A stretch of DNA of 45,506 nucleotides from Marinagarivorans sp. (GTDB lineage Bacteria > Pseudomonadota > Gammaproteobacteria > Pseudomonadales > Cellvibrionaceae): the NCBI GenBank assembly GCA_028281865.1, contig JANQJB010000120.1:1-45506 (forward strand), in the 5' to 3' direction. Within the stretch, counting starts at the first letter, position 1; each line of letters begins with the position of its first letter. The notes beneath the pieces are model-generated. The model worked only from the letters and a program-made list of their open reading frames with translations, ran no database searches and was not told where the DNA came from. The position numbers were made by a program, and so were the translations under genes. Of this stretch, positions 1-6,789 are shown one piece after another.

Positions 1-219
1 TTGTATTCCGAATCTTCGGATTTGTTAATAAAAAGAATTAAAAACTATCTACTGGATGGTTCTGAGCTGGTAATTAGTGAGCTTGGTTATGATGATGAAC
101 CAGTCTATCAAGTATTTCGAATTGAAGACGGAGAGATTAAAAAATCACGATACGCCGTTCTAAACGAAGTTGATGGGTGTTTAGAGCAAAAGATAACAGA
201 CGAAGATATAGATTGTTAA
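1..219 (+). CDS. Small acidic hypothetical protein, possibly cut by the window edge
   Basis: I do not recognise this 72-residue reading frame. It opens with a TTG at the first base of the window, so the true start may lie to the left and the protein could be longer. The product is acidic, ending in a Glu/Asp-rich stretch (KITDEDIDC), with no signal peptide and no membrane segment. It stops 17 bases before an attC-like site, the usual position of a gene inside an integron cassette, and its strand matches the downstream cargo. That context, rather than its sequence, suggests it is cassette cargo. Function is unknown. Confidence 0.5.
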   Translation: MYSESSDLLIKRIKNYLLDGSELVISELGYDDEPVYQVFRIEDGEIKKSRYAVLNEVDGCLEQKITDEDIDC

Positions 220-235
220 TTAATGCTACCGTGCA

Positions 236-325
236 GCATAACAAGTACATTTACCAATTAGCGCCTTCGGCGCCAAGGACTCACAAAAACTACGTTTTTG
301 CTCGCCAGTACTGCGAACGTTAACC
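236..325 (+). other. attC-like site 1 (integron cassette boundary)
   Basis: The stretch begins with GCATAACAAG just after the preceding stop codon and ends with GAACGTTAACC just before the next gene, giving the TAAC...GTTA outer boxes expected of attC. Inside are a GCGCC-TTC-GGCGC hairpin and a second one, CAAAAACTACGTTTTTG. The outer arms beyond the core boxes pair poorly, so this is the weakest of the three sites. The next gene starts 25 bases from the core. Confidence 0.5.
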
Positions 326-344
326 CCAATTTAGGAGTACCATC

Positions 345-839
345 TTGAATCTAAATGATTTGACAGTAAATTTTGAGCATCTTGATCGGAAACAAATATT
401 AGAAGGCTGGGAATGGCTTATTGGGAAGAGTAAAATTCCAATCATGCTAACTGCATGTGGTAATGCGTTTGTGCAAGATGAAAATTCACTATCAGTTCAC
501 TATCTAGATGTCACCGGCGGGATTCTAGAGAAAGTCGCTGAAAGTGGTGAGGAGTTTACTTCTCTGCTTGGAAACAAAGATTTTATAATTAATCATTTTG
601 ATATAAATTTAATTGGAGGAATGAGGCAACAAAATTCACACCTAGAAAAAGGTAAAGTTTATAGTTTCAAAATTACGCCCAGACTGGGTGGTAAATTCGA
701 TTTTCAAAATATTGAACAAACTGACATATTGGTTCACTATTCTTTAAATGGTCAAATAGCACACCAACTTAAAGATGTACCGGAAGGTACGCCGATTAAT
801 GAAATAAAGCATGTATTGATGATTCAGGAGAACAATTGA
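345..839 (+). CDS. T6SS immunity protein Tdi1-like (DUF1851) in an integron cassette
   Basis: A 164-residue cytoplasmic protein without signal peptide. It matches from memory the DUF1851/Tdi1 C-terminal domain pattern: WLIG near residue 24, then a TACGNAFVQD segment, the VHYLDVTGG segment, YSFKITPRLGGKFD, and a final VHYSLNGQIAHQL...PEGTPI block. Tdi1 of Agrobacterium neutralises the type VI secretion DNase Tde1. The start is a TTG because TAGGAG lies 8 bases upstream and no ATG fits. The gene begins about 25 bases after attC-like site 1, so it is the first gene of its cassette. It overlaps or abuts the esterase gene behind it. No effector gene is visible, so it would be an orphan immunity gene. 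Family placement is fairly secure; the exact toxin partner is not. Confidence 0.72.
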   Translation: MNLNDLTVNFEHLDRKQILEGWEWLIGKSKIPIMLTACGNAFVQDENSLSVHYLDVTGGILEKVAESGEEFTSLLGNKDFIINHFDINLIGGMRQQNSHLEKGKVYSFKITPRLGGKFDFQNIEQTDILVHYSLNGQIAHQLKDVPEGTPINEIKHVLMIQENN

Positions 840-841
840 CA

Positions 842-1792
842 ATGCATTTCATTAAGATAACTTTTGCGATATTTGTTGCGTTTTTTTTATTTGGTTGTAG
901 CGGTCAAAGTTACAAATTAAAATCTATCACACCATTTGAGCTGGAAAACTCCGAAACATGGATTTTACGATCAACTGTTAACGAAGTGGATTACAAAATC
1001 TCTGTAGCTTTGCCAGAGGGATATGATCCAAATAGTGATGAGAGTTACAGAGTTCTATATGTGGTTGATAGCAACATGCAATTTTCGACCGTTGCAGAAA
1101 CCGCTCGGAACTTAGCAGCTGCAGGAAAAGTGGAAGATCAGATAGTGGTCGGTATTGGATATGCCGTACCTTCTAGCTGGCCGAATGTTCAGCCCCATCG
1201 AAGTTTCGATTTGACACCAACTAAAGATGAAAAATATATTAAAAGAACCAATAAATTCATTAGTAAAAACAAAAATCCGCTGCTTTATGGGACAGGAAAT
1301 GCGCCCAATTTTAGTATTTTTCTTGAAGAAAAACTTATACCTGCAATAGCTAAGCGCTACAAAGTTAACGAGAATAGAACATTTTTCGGTCACTCTTTTG
1401 GAGGCTTGTACGGTACATATTTAGTTTTCAATCATACCGAGTTATTTACTGATTATATATTGGCAAGCCCATCGTATTGGTGGGACAACGAAATTATTTT
1501 TGATTACGAAGAGAAATATGCACAAACTCACACTGATATGCCAATTAATATTTTTTTGTCTGTTGGCGAACTTGAGCAGACTAAATGGCTAGAAAAATGG
1601 GCCGCAGTAGATAATGTTTTTCGTATTGAAAATCTATTAAAAAGTAGAGGTTACCCGACTCTAAAGGTAGGGAGCCACCTTTTTAAAAATGAGACTCATA
1701 TGTCGGTTGTGCCGGCCTCAATTAGCCGAGGATTAAGATATATTGCTCAAAAAACAAAAGACAAGGTAGAAACAAAAAGTCAGAAACCTTGA
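842..1792 (+). CDS. Esterase-like alpha/beta hydrolase lipoprotein
   Basis: About 316 residues. The N-terminus is a lipoprotein signal with lipobox FLFGC (Cys about 19), so the protein should sit in the envelope. The fold is that of the putative esterase family (PF00756, Fes/IroE/esterase D type): a VLYVVDSNMQF strand, a VGIGYA segment, the nucleophile elbow GHSFGG with Ser about 185, and a late conserved His in ETHMSV. Substrate is unknown; related proteins hydrolyse siderophore or short acyl esters. ATG 842 is chosen; a TTG at 836 closer to AGGAG (826-830) is possible. The last codons and stop lie inside a 61-bp repeat shared with the next gene. It appears to share a cassette with the immunity gene. 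Confidence 0.75.
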   Translation: MHFIKITFAIFVAFFLFGCSGQSYKLKSITPFELENSETWILRSTVNEVDYKISVALPEGYDPNSDESYRVLYVVDSNMQFSTVAETARNLAAAGKVEDQIVVGIGYAVPSSWPNVQPHRSFDLTPTKDEKYIKRTNKFISKNKNPLLYGTGNAPNFSIFLEEKLIPAIAKRYKVNENRTFFGHSFGGLYGTYLVFNHTELFTDYILASPSYWWDNEIIFDYEEKYAQTHTDMPINIFLSVGELEQTKWLEKWAAVDNVFRIENLLKSRGYPTLKVGSHLFKNETHMSVVPASISRGLRYIAQKTKDKVETKSQKP

Positions 1793-1840
1793 TCATAGGA
1801 TCAATAATGTTTCAATCATGATCTCTGACCCCCATGATTT
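1780..1840 (+). repeat. 61-bp direct repeat, copy A
   Basis: This copy covers the last four codons and stop of the esterase gene and the following spacer. It matches 2259-2319 at 56 of 61 positions by eye. It contains the small palindrome TTGATC-ATAG-GATCAA overlapping the stop codon, then a C-run and CATGATTT. Confidence 0.9.
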
Positions 1841-1857
1841 AGATTAATGAGCTAGTT

Positions 1858-2271
1858 ATGATAAAAAGTATTTACCTTCTAATTTTATTAAGTTTGATTG
1901 CTTGTTCTCAGTCAACGTCGGTGGAAATCAATATTTCAGTTGATGAATCGTTATGGGGTGATGAGCCAATGAAAGTTGGTGAAAAAATAGGCCTCAGAGT
2001 TTGGGATGGCGACCTTAAGAAAAATATAAAACTAAGCATTCCCGAGCTAGAGAAAGCAAATTTGGATGAGATTCTTGGCATTCAATGGTTTTGGGGCAAG
2101 CTAAATAATGTGGATAGTGAGCCTAACAAGCTTTACATAAAGTGCATATTTAGCTCATCAAAGCACGATGAATTTGGTGTAAGGGCTGTAGAAATTTGTC
2201 GCGACGAAGTAAAAAGTACAATACAGAAATTGCTTAGTAAGCATGAAAAAACAAGCGATCAGAGACCTTGA
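1858..2271 (+). CDS. Small lipoprotein of unknown function
   Basis: A 137-residue protein with a short signal and lipobox SLIAC (Cys 16). The mature part is polar, with two Trp-containing segments (ESLWGDEPM and IQWFWGKLNN) and two Cys residues downstream (residues 100-120), but no domain I recognise. It sits between two copies of a 61-bp direct repeat; its final codons (QRP then TGA) are encoded by the second copy, just as QKP then TGA of the upstream esterase are encoded by the first. This suggests that the gene and its trailing repeat were inserted or duplicated as a unit. Likely co-transcribed with the esterase gene 65 bases upstream. Confidence 0.6.
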   Translation: MIKSIYLLILLSLIACSQSTSVEINISVDESLWGDEPMKVGEKIGLRVWDGDLKKNIKLSIPELEKANLDEILGIQWFWGKLNNVDSEPNKLYIKCIFSSSKHDEFGVRAVEICRDEVKSTIQKLLSKHEKTSDQRP

Positions 2272-2319
2272 TCATAGGATCAATAATGTTTCAATCAAGG
2301 CCTCTGCCCCCCATGATTT
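2259..2319 (+). repeat. 61-bp direct repeat, copy B
   Basis: Second copy of the repeat at 1780-1840, differing at five positions. It again overlaps the end and TGA stop of the upstream gene, and is followed directly by a separate palindromic repeat at 2332-2352. Confidence 0.9.
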
Positions 2320-2331
2320 CCAGATCACTGG

Positions 2332-2352
2332 ATCCCGTGTCAAGCACGGGAT
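2332..2352. repeat. REP-like palindrome
   Basis: ATCCCGTG and CACGGGAT form a perfect 8-bp stem around TCAAG. The surrounding wording (CACTGG before, GACGG after) resembles a dispersed palindromic repeat that I recall from many proteobacterial genomes. No protein-coding potential. Confidence 0.6.
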
Positions 2353-2487
2353 GACGGATGAGTAAATTGAAAGTCATGATACCAGCTGCATTTAACAAAG
2401 CCGCCAATGTGGCTACCATTTCGTTATTTTGTATCTTCATGTCGGCACATTACGGCAGGAGTTGCGCGATTCCAAACGGTTTAGAAT

Positions 2488-2543
2488 GCATAACAAATTA
2501 GCCAAGGTGGCGCCTGACGGCGCCCTTTATTAAAACGTTATAG
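2488..2543 (+). other. attC-like site 2
   Basis: The best-formed attC candidate. It opens with GCATAACAAATTAGCC and closes with TTATTAAAACGTTATAG. The two arms pair through AAC/GTT, TTA/TAA, AAGG/CCTT and GGCGCC/GGCGCC with unpaired spacers between, and a four-base loop TGAC. Length about 56 bp is at the short end of the family. It lies 18 bases before the GNAT start codon, and its terminal box CGTTATAG is identical to that of site 3. Confidence 0.72.
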
Positions 2544-2561
2544 GTCAAGCGAGTCCGATAC

Positions 2562-3032
2562 ATGATCCGAAAAGCCAACATTTCCGATTACACTGCTATG
2601 GATGAAGTTTTTCGGGCTTCAGCTAACGCATTCTGCACTCGCAGCTATAACAGCCAAGTCATCGAAAGCTGGGCCGGTACGCCTTGGCCTGAACGTTTTC
2701 ACGAAAATAACAAAAATGGTGATGATCAATATGTTTTCACCATTAACGGAAAGGTCGTCTGCTTCGGCAGCATCAACCTTGAACGGCACACGCTCGTGTC
2801 ACTGTTCGTATCTCCAGAGCAATCCGGCAAGGGAATAGGCAAAAGTATGCTAGAGTTTCTGGTGGCAAGAGCAATATCATCAGACATTCTGGTCCTTAAA
2901 ATTGATTCATCTCTTAACGCTGTGAGTTTCTACAAAAGGCACGGATTCATCGAAACGGGTAGAAGCAACTACAGAACTCGGAACGGAGTAGATATCGAAT
3001 CGGTACAAATGGAGCGAAAACTATCCCTATAA
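2562..3032 (+). CDS. GNAT family N-acetyltransferase (single-gene cassette)
   Basis: A 156-residue protein with the complete GNAT fold. The acetyl-CoA binding motif A is visible as LFVSPEQSGKGIGKSML (about residues 85-101, Q-x-x-G-x-G type), followed by the motif B region AVSFYKRHGFIETG with the usual F-Y-x-x-x-G-F. It should transfer an acetyl group from acetyl-CoA to an amine; the acceptor is unknown. The gene fills a unit of about 620 bp between attC-like sites 2 and 3, and its stop codon is embedded in site 3, the classic one-gene cassette layout. GNAT genes are frequent cassette cargo, sometimes giving aminoglycoside or other amine acetylation, but nothing here points to a resistance family. 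Confidence 0.85.
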   Translation: MIRKANISDYTAMDEVFRASANAFCTRSYNSQVIESWAGTPWPERFHENNKNGDDQYVFTINGKVVCFGSINLERHTLVSLFVSPEQSGKGIGKSMLEFLVARAISSDILVLKIDSSLNAVSFYKRHGFIETGRSNYRTRNGVDIESVQMERKLSL

Positions 3033-3163
3033 CGAATTGCTTAAGATTTCTTCTGGCCTTCGGTCCGCCACAGCAATTAAGAGCGGTACATACATAAGTG
3101 CCTATGTAGCGCTCTACATCTTAATAGTCTCTGTTTTTGCACGAGAACCTAATTGCGTTATAG
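3028..3163 (+). other. attC-like site 3 (end of cassette array)
   Basis: The outer ends CTATAACG (overlapping the GNAT stop codon) and CGTTATAG are exact reverse complements, followed inward by AATTGCTTAAG against CTAATTG. Length of about 136 bp is near the upper end for attC. The interior holds further small hairpins. After it the sequence changes to non-cassette DNA and then the RDD-MoxR operon. Confidence 0.7.
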
Positions 3164-3528
3164 ATGTAAAAGTCGCCAAAAGCAAGGTAGTAGAGGTATA
3201 GCGACGCCTGCCGTTCTTCCTCACATCACCGCATCTCGGCCAACACTATTTTTCGAACAACGAGTATTTTATATAACTTTCAATAGCCTATATTTTAATG
3301 TAGGCTTCCGATTCAAAGACACCCGCATAGAAGTCACACAGACTAAAAGGTGGGTAATGCATGCTAGCCCAAACAGAGCTCCGCTTCATTTTGGTGCAAA
3401 CTGGCTGAGTTATCGGGAAAATTTTAGTTTTAGAGAGTGCAAAACTTGGATTGTGCTTTGTTAAGTAGATCGGCTCCTACGGCAAAGAGCCAAGCTTAAC
3501 CAGGCTTTGTGGATATTAAGCAACTGTC
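3164..3528. other. Gene-poor junction between cassette array and chromosomal operon
   Basis: I see no convincing gene here. A 103-codon open frame starting within attC-like site 3 has no recognisable protein character. A weak GGCTC/GAGCC hairpin lies at 3472-3491. The promoter of the downstream operon should be in this stretch, but I cannot assign its boxes. Confidence 0.5.
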
Positions 3529-4215
3529 GTGATTACAGATACCCGCCTTACGATCGAAACCCCAGAAGGTACCGACTTACCGCTGACTCCCGCAGGGCTC
3601 GGTGCGCGCGGTGCAGCCTATGTTCTCGACTTTCTTATCTATATGGGCGTGCTTATCGGGCTTTCAATTGTCACCAGCTTCTTTGGCTCCCTCGGTTGGG
3701 CCGCCAATGTCATCGGCGGCTTTTTAATCTTTTGGTTTTACCCTGTTTATTTCGAGGTTTGGCAAAAGGGCCAAACGCCCGGCAAAAAATACATGAAGTT
3801 GCTCGTCATAAACGAAGATGGCACTCCGATAACATTTGCCGCATCCACACTGCGTAACCTGTTGCGAGTAGTAGACGCCCTTCCCGCATTCTATTGCGTT
3901 GCAATCGTGAGCAGTATCCTGAGTAATAAATTTCAGCGACTGGGTGACATCGCAGCACAAACGCTGGTTGTTTATGCCGACGAGGAGATTTCACTTACAC
4001 AGGCCAACGATCTTGGCTATCGACCGGTACCGGCAGGTTTAACCACTGATGAGCAACGTTCATTTTTAGATTTTACCGATCGCTGTAAAAAACTCTCTGT
4101 CGACCGACAAAACGAACTTGCTTCAATTTTGCAGCCCATGTTGGGCTCCAACGACCCTGTTAAAGCAATAAAACAAATCGCCAATACCATGAGCATGGGA
4201 AGCAAAAAGAAATGA
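3529..4215 (+). CDS. RDD family membrane protein
   Basis: A 228-residue inner-membrane protein. The RDD domain is seen as the Arg in LGARGAAYVLD (about 25-35) with the first membrane helix, a second helix VIGGFLIFWFYPVYF, then the signature GQTPGKKYMKL, and a third helix near ALPAFYCVAIVSSIL. The last 80 residues are a soluble tail. RDD proteins have no single agreed role; some move ions or small solutes. GTG is the start, as no upstream ATG exists in frame. It is the first gene of the operon running to 10493 and overlaps the next gene by four bases (ATGA). Confidence 0.85.
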   Translation: MITDTRLTIETPEGTDLPLTPAGLGARGAAYVLDFLIYMGVLIGLSIVTSFFGSLGWAANVIGGFLIFWFYPVYFEVWQKGQTPGKKYMKLLVINEDGTPITFAASTLRNLLRVVDALPAFYCVAIVSSILSNKFQRLGDIAAQTLVVYADEEISLTQANDLGYRPVPAGLTTDEQRSFLDFTDRCKKLSVDRQNELASILQPMLGSNDPVKAIKQIANTMSMGSKKK

Positions 4216-5204
4216 AGCAAGGGCAATTTGAAGCGCAGTATGAAAAAGACTGGCAGGCGTTTGAATACACTGTTGAAAAATTAGAGGATGCAAACAACAG
4301 TTTTGTAGAGGAGCTTAAGCAAAGCGAAGCAGCGGAATTTACTCGCCTATATCGGCGCATTTGCCATTTGCACTCCCTAGTGTTAAGTCGCGGCTATTCG
4401 AGCAATTTGGCCGATAAGTTAAGCAGTCTTATTGCACGTGGCCATAAACAACTCTACCAACGAAAACACACAAGCCGCTATAAATTTATACGTTTTTTTA
4501 CCGTTGAATTTCCGGTATTAATTCGTCGCGAAAGCCATTGGTTTTGGCTCGCGACACTTTTACTTTACGGGCCTGGCCTACTCTTTTTTGCCGCAACGCT
4601 TATACAGCCCGAGTTGGTTTATACAATACTCGACCCCGGCAATGTCGATAAGTTTGAAAGCATGTACAACCCGGAAAATCGGATTCTCGGCGCGGCGCGC
4701 GACTCCGAAACGAACTGGAGGATGTTCGCTTTCTACATTTCAAACAATATCGGTGTATCTTTTCGCTGCTTTGCATCGGGCTTAATGTGGTGCATAGGTA
4801 GCATCTTTTTTCTTGTTTTTAACAGCCTGCTATTCGGTGCTGTCGCAGGTCACCTCACTAATGTCGGCTATACCGAAACCTTTTTTACCTTCGTTGTCGG
4901 CCACGGTAGTTTCGAATTAACCGCGATCGCCATATCGGGCGCAGCGGGAATGAAGCTCGGTTACTCGATTTTAGTACCCGGCAATTTAACCCGTATAGAA
5001 TCGTTAAAACGAGCCGCTAGCGTCGCAATAAAACTTGTTTACGGCGTATTTGCAATGCTTGTCATCGCTGCATTTATTGAGGCGTTTTGGTCGTCAAATA
5101 ATTTGCTTGAGCCGTGGCAAAAATACCTCGTGGGCGCCGCGCTATGGGCGATAGTGTTTGCCTACTTATTTTTAAGTGGAAGAGGCGCAGATGGACCTGA
5201 ATAG
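4212..5204 (+). CDS. SpoIIM-like (stage II sporulation protein M, DUF95) membrane protein
   Basis: A 330-residue protein with a cytoplasmic N-terminal helical part (about 1-105) and a DUF95/SpoIIM membrane domain. Membrane helices are visible at HWFWLATLLLYGPGLLFFAATL, GLMWCIGSIFFLVFNSLLFGAVAGHL, a Gly/Ala-rich segment FVVGHGSFELTAIAISGAAGMKLGYS containing the family's HG-x-x-E motif, VYGVFAMLVIAAFIEAFW, and a final helix near 310. Sporulation is not implied; gram-negative members travel with MoxR and RDD genes as here. It overlaps its upstream neighbour by four bases and the downstream gene by about 14. Confidence 0.85.
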   Translation: MKQGQFEAQYEKDWQAFEYTVEKLEDANNSFVEELKQSEAAEFTRLYRRICHLHSLVLSRGYSSNLADKLSSLIARGHKQLYQRKHTSRYKFIRFFTVEFPVLIRRESHWFWLATLLLYGPGLLFFAATLIQPELVYTILDPGNVDKFESMYNPENRILGAARDSETNWRMFAFYISNNIGVSFRCFASGLMWCIGSIFFLVFNSLLFGAVAGHLTNVGYTETFFTFVVGHGSFELTAIAISGAAGMKLGYSILVPGNLTRIESLKRAASVAIKLVYGVFAMLVIAAFIEAFWSSNNLLEPWQKYLVGAALWAIVFAYLFLSGRGADGPE

Positions 5205-6789
5205 CTTAGAAGTTGAAATTCGACCACGCCGGTCATGGGAAGCGTTAGACCTTGGACTGCTTATGGCCCGGCGTTGGTTTTTCCCCTTGCTAAAGGTCTG
5301 GCTCCTGTTAAGTTTTCCATTTTATATTTGGACAGTCCTGCATCGACCAGCTTCTGACACCCTACCGTATTTCGTATTTTGGTGGCTAAAACCGCTTTTT
5401 GAATTGCCGTTGGTCTTCATGCTCGGCAATGCGGTTTTTGGCGATTTACCTACAGTAAAAGAAAGCATCAAAAAACTACCTAAAGCGGGTATTTTTCAGA
5501 TTTTCTTAAACTTAACATGGAGACGTTTAAGCCCAACACGTTCAATGGACGCGGCCATCGTTGCTTTGGAAGGCCTTAAAGGAGAGCGGCGCAAACAGCG
5601 TATCAGAACTCTCCATAGCGATGGTGCGAGTCCCGCCGTCTGGATAACGGTGCTTGGACGCTGTTTAGAAACCATTTTTCCGTTTGCACTGCTAGCACTT
5701 ATTTACGCACTCCTGCCCGAAAACGTCACCTTTGAATTTTCTGAGTTTTTTGAAGGTGAGCCAACGCCTTTGCAAAATTTTATTACTGCAACTTGTATTT
5801 ACATATGTGCGGCTGTTACTGCTCCTTTTTACGTCGCAATGGGATTTGCGTTGTATCTGAATCGCCGAATTCAGCTAGAAGCTTGGGATATTGAAATAGC
5901 TTTCCGGCGTTTGATGCAAAAACAAGAACAAAAGAAAAAATTTAATTCTCAAATCCTGTCCACCTCGGCAGTGATACTCGTTGGATTGCTATTGTGTTTT
6001 CAAATTACGCCGAGCTCTGCCTTAGATTTGGAGGAAAAGGAAGAAGAAAAACCACAATACACCTTACAGGAGTTGCAACCCGACTCTAATTTACTTGAAG
6101 CAAAAGAAAATATTTTTGAAGTGTTAGAAGGCGATGAGTTTCACGAAACCGAAATCAAAAAAACGGCGCGCTTAAAATTTTTCAATTCGGATGACAAAGA
6201 CGAGGAAGAAGAGGAGGAAAAAGAAGAAGACGATACCTGGTTGTTTAATAGCATAAAGGGTTTGGCCTCAATTTTTGGCGGCGTAGCAAGCCTAGCAGAG
6301 GTGTTGCTATGGGTTGTAGTAATCGGCTTGATCCTTTTTCTCCTCTTCAAGTACCGCCACTGGCTCAGCGACTCGTTGCGCGGTTTTAAAGCAAATCAGC
6401 GGGCCGACAAGCCAAAACCCTCCTCGTTATTCGGGCTTGAAATTACCGAGGAGTCATTGCCGGAAGATATAGGTGCTAGCGCCTTAGCCTTGTGGCAACA
6501 AGGCGAAGCACGGGCTGCAATAGCCTTGCTGTATCGGGCTAGCCTAACGCAATTGGTCAATCGCGGTCTCGAAATTTACGAGGGTTTTACCGAACAAGAA
6601 TGTTTAAACACGACTAAGGATCAAGCAAAGCAACTCGCCATTAACAACGAAAAGATTCAATACCTAGCCCACCTTACGCGCGTCTGGCAAAGAATCGCGT
6701 ACGGTCATCTAACACCTGAAAACGAAATCGCTACAGACCTCTGTCAACGCTGGAACCCGACCTGGGTAAGGGATTCTGAGGATGAGTGA
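5191..6789 (+). CDS. DUF4129 domain-containing membrane protein
   Basis: About 532 residues. The N-terminal half carries membrane helices (about 25-45, 65-85, 150-170, 195-220) in a cytoplasmic context with basic loops. Then comes a hydrophobic segment ending PSSALD, an extracytoplasmic acidic region containing a run of DEEEEEEKEEDD, another helix (LLWVVVIGLILFLLF) and a C-terminal DUF4129 domain recognisable by ALALWQQGEARAAIALLYRASL. ATG 5191 with AGAGG upstream is preferred over an in-frame GTG at 5176. DUF4129 proteins nearly always sit beside DUF58/MoxR genes. Their job is unknown, probably within a membrane complex acting on an extracytoplasmic target. Overlaps the next gene by eight bases. 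Confidence 0.8.
   Translation: MDLNSLEVEIRPRRSWEALDLGLLMARRWFFPLLKVWLLLSFPFYIWTVLHRPASDTLPYFVFWWLKPLFELPLVFMLGNAVFGDLPTVKESIKKLPKAGIFQIFLNLTWRRLSPTRSMDAAIVALEGLKGERRKQRIRTLHSDGASPAVWITVLGRCLETIFPFALLALIYALLPENVTFEFSEFFEGEPTPLQNFITATCIYICAAVTAPFYVAMGFALYLNRRIQLEAWDIEIAFRRLMQKQEQKKKFNSQILSTSAVILVGLLLCFQITPSSALDLEEKEEEKPQYTLQELQPDSNLLEAKENIFEVLEGDEFHETEIKKTARLKFFNSDDKDEEEEEEKEEDDTWLFNSIKGLASIFGGVASLAEVLLWVVVIGLILFLLFKYRHWLSDSLRGFKANQRADKPKPSSLFGLEITEESLPEDIGASALALWQQGEARAAIALLYRASLTQLVNRGLEIYEGFTEQECLNTTKDQAKQLAINNEKIQYLAHLTRVWQRIAYGHLTPENEIATDLCQRWNPTWVRDSEDE

Noticed and set aside
2392-2427. A fourth attC-like stretch (TTAACAAAG...TTTCGTTAT)
   Set aside because: Only 36 bp long, its arms pair weakly and no gene lies between it and site 2. 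Kept out of the array count.
3153-3464. 103-codon open frame after attC-like site 3
   Set aside because: No domain, signal or sensible composition; starts inside the attC arm without a ribosome-binding site.
4212-5204. Sporulation role for the SpoIIM-like protein
   Set aside because: DUF95 proteins are widespread in non-sporulating bacteria and here belong to the MoxR module; no other sporulation gene is present.
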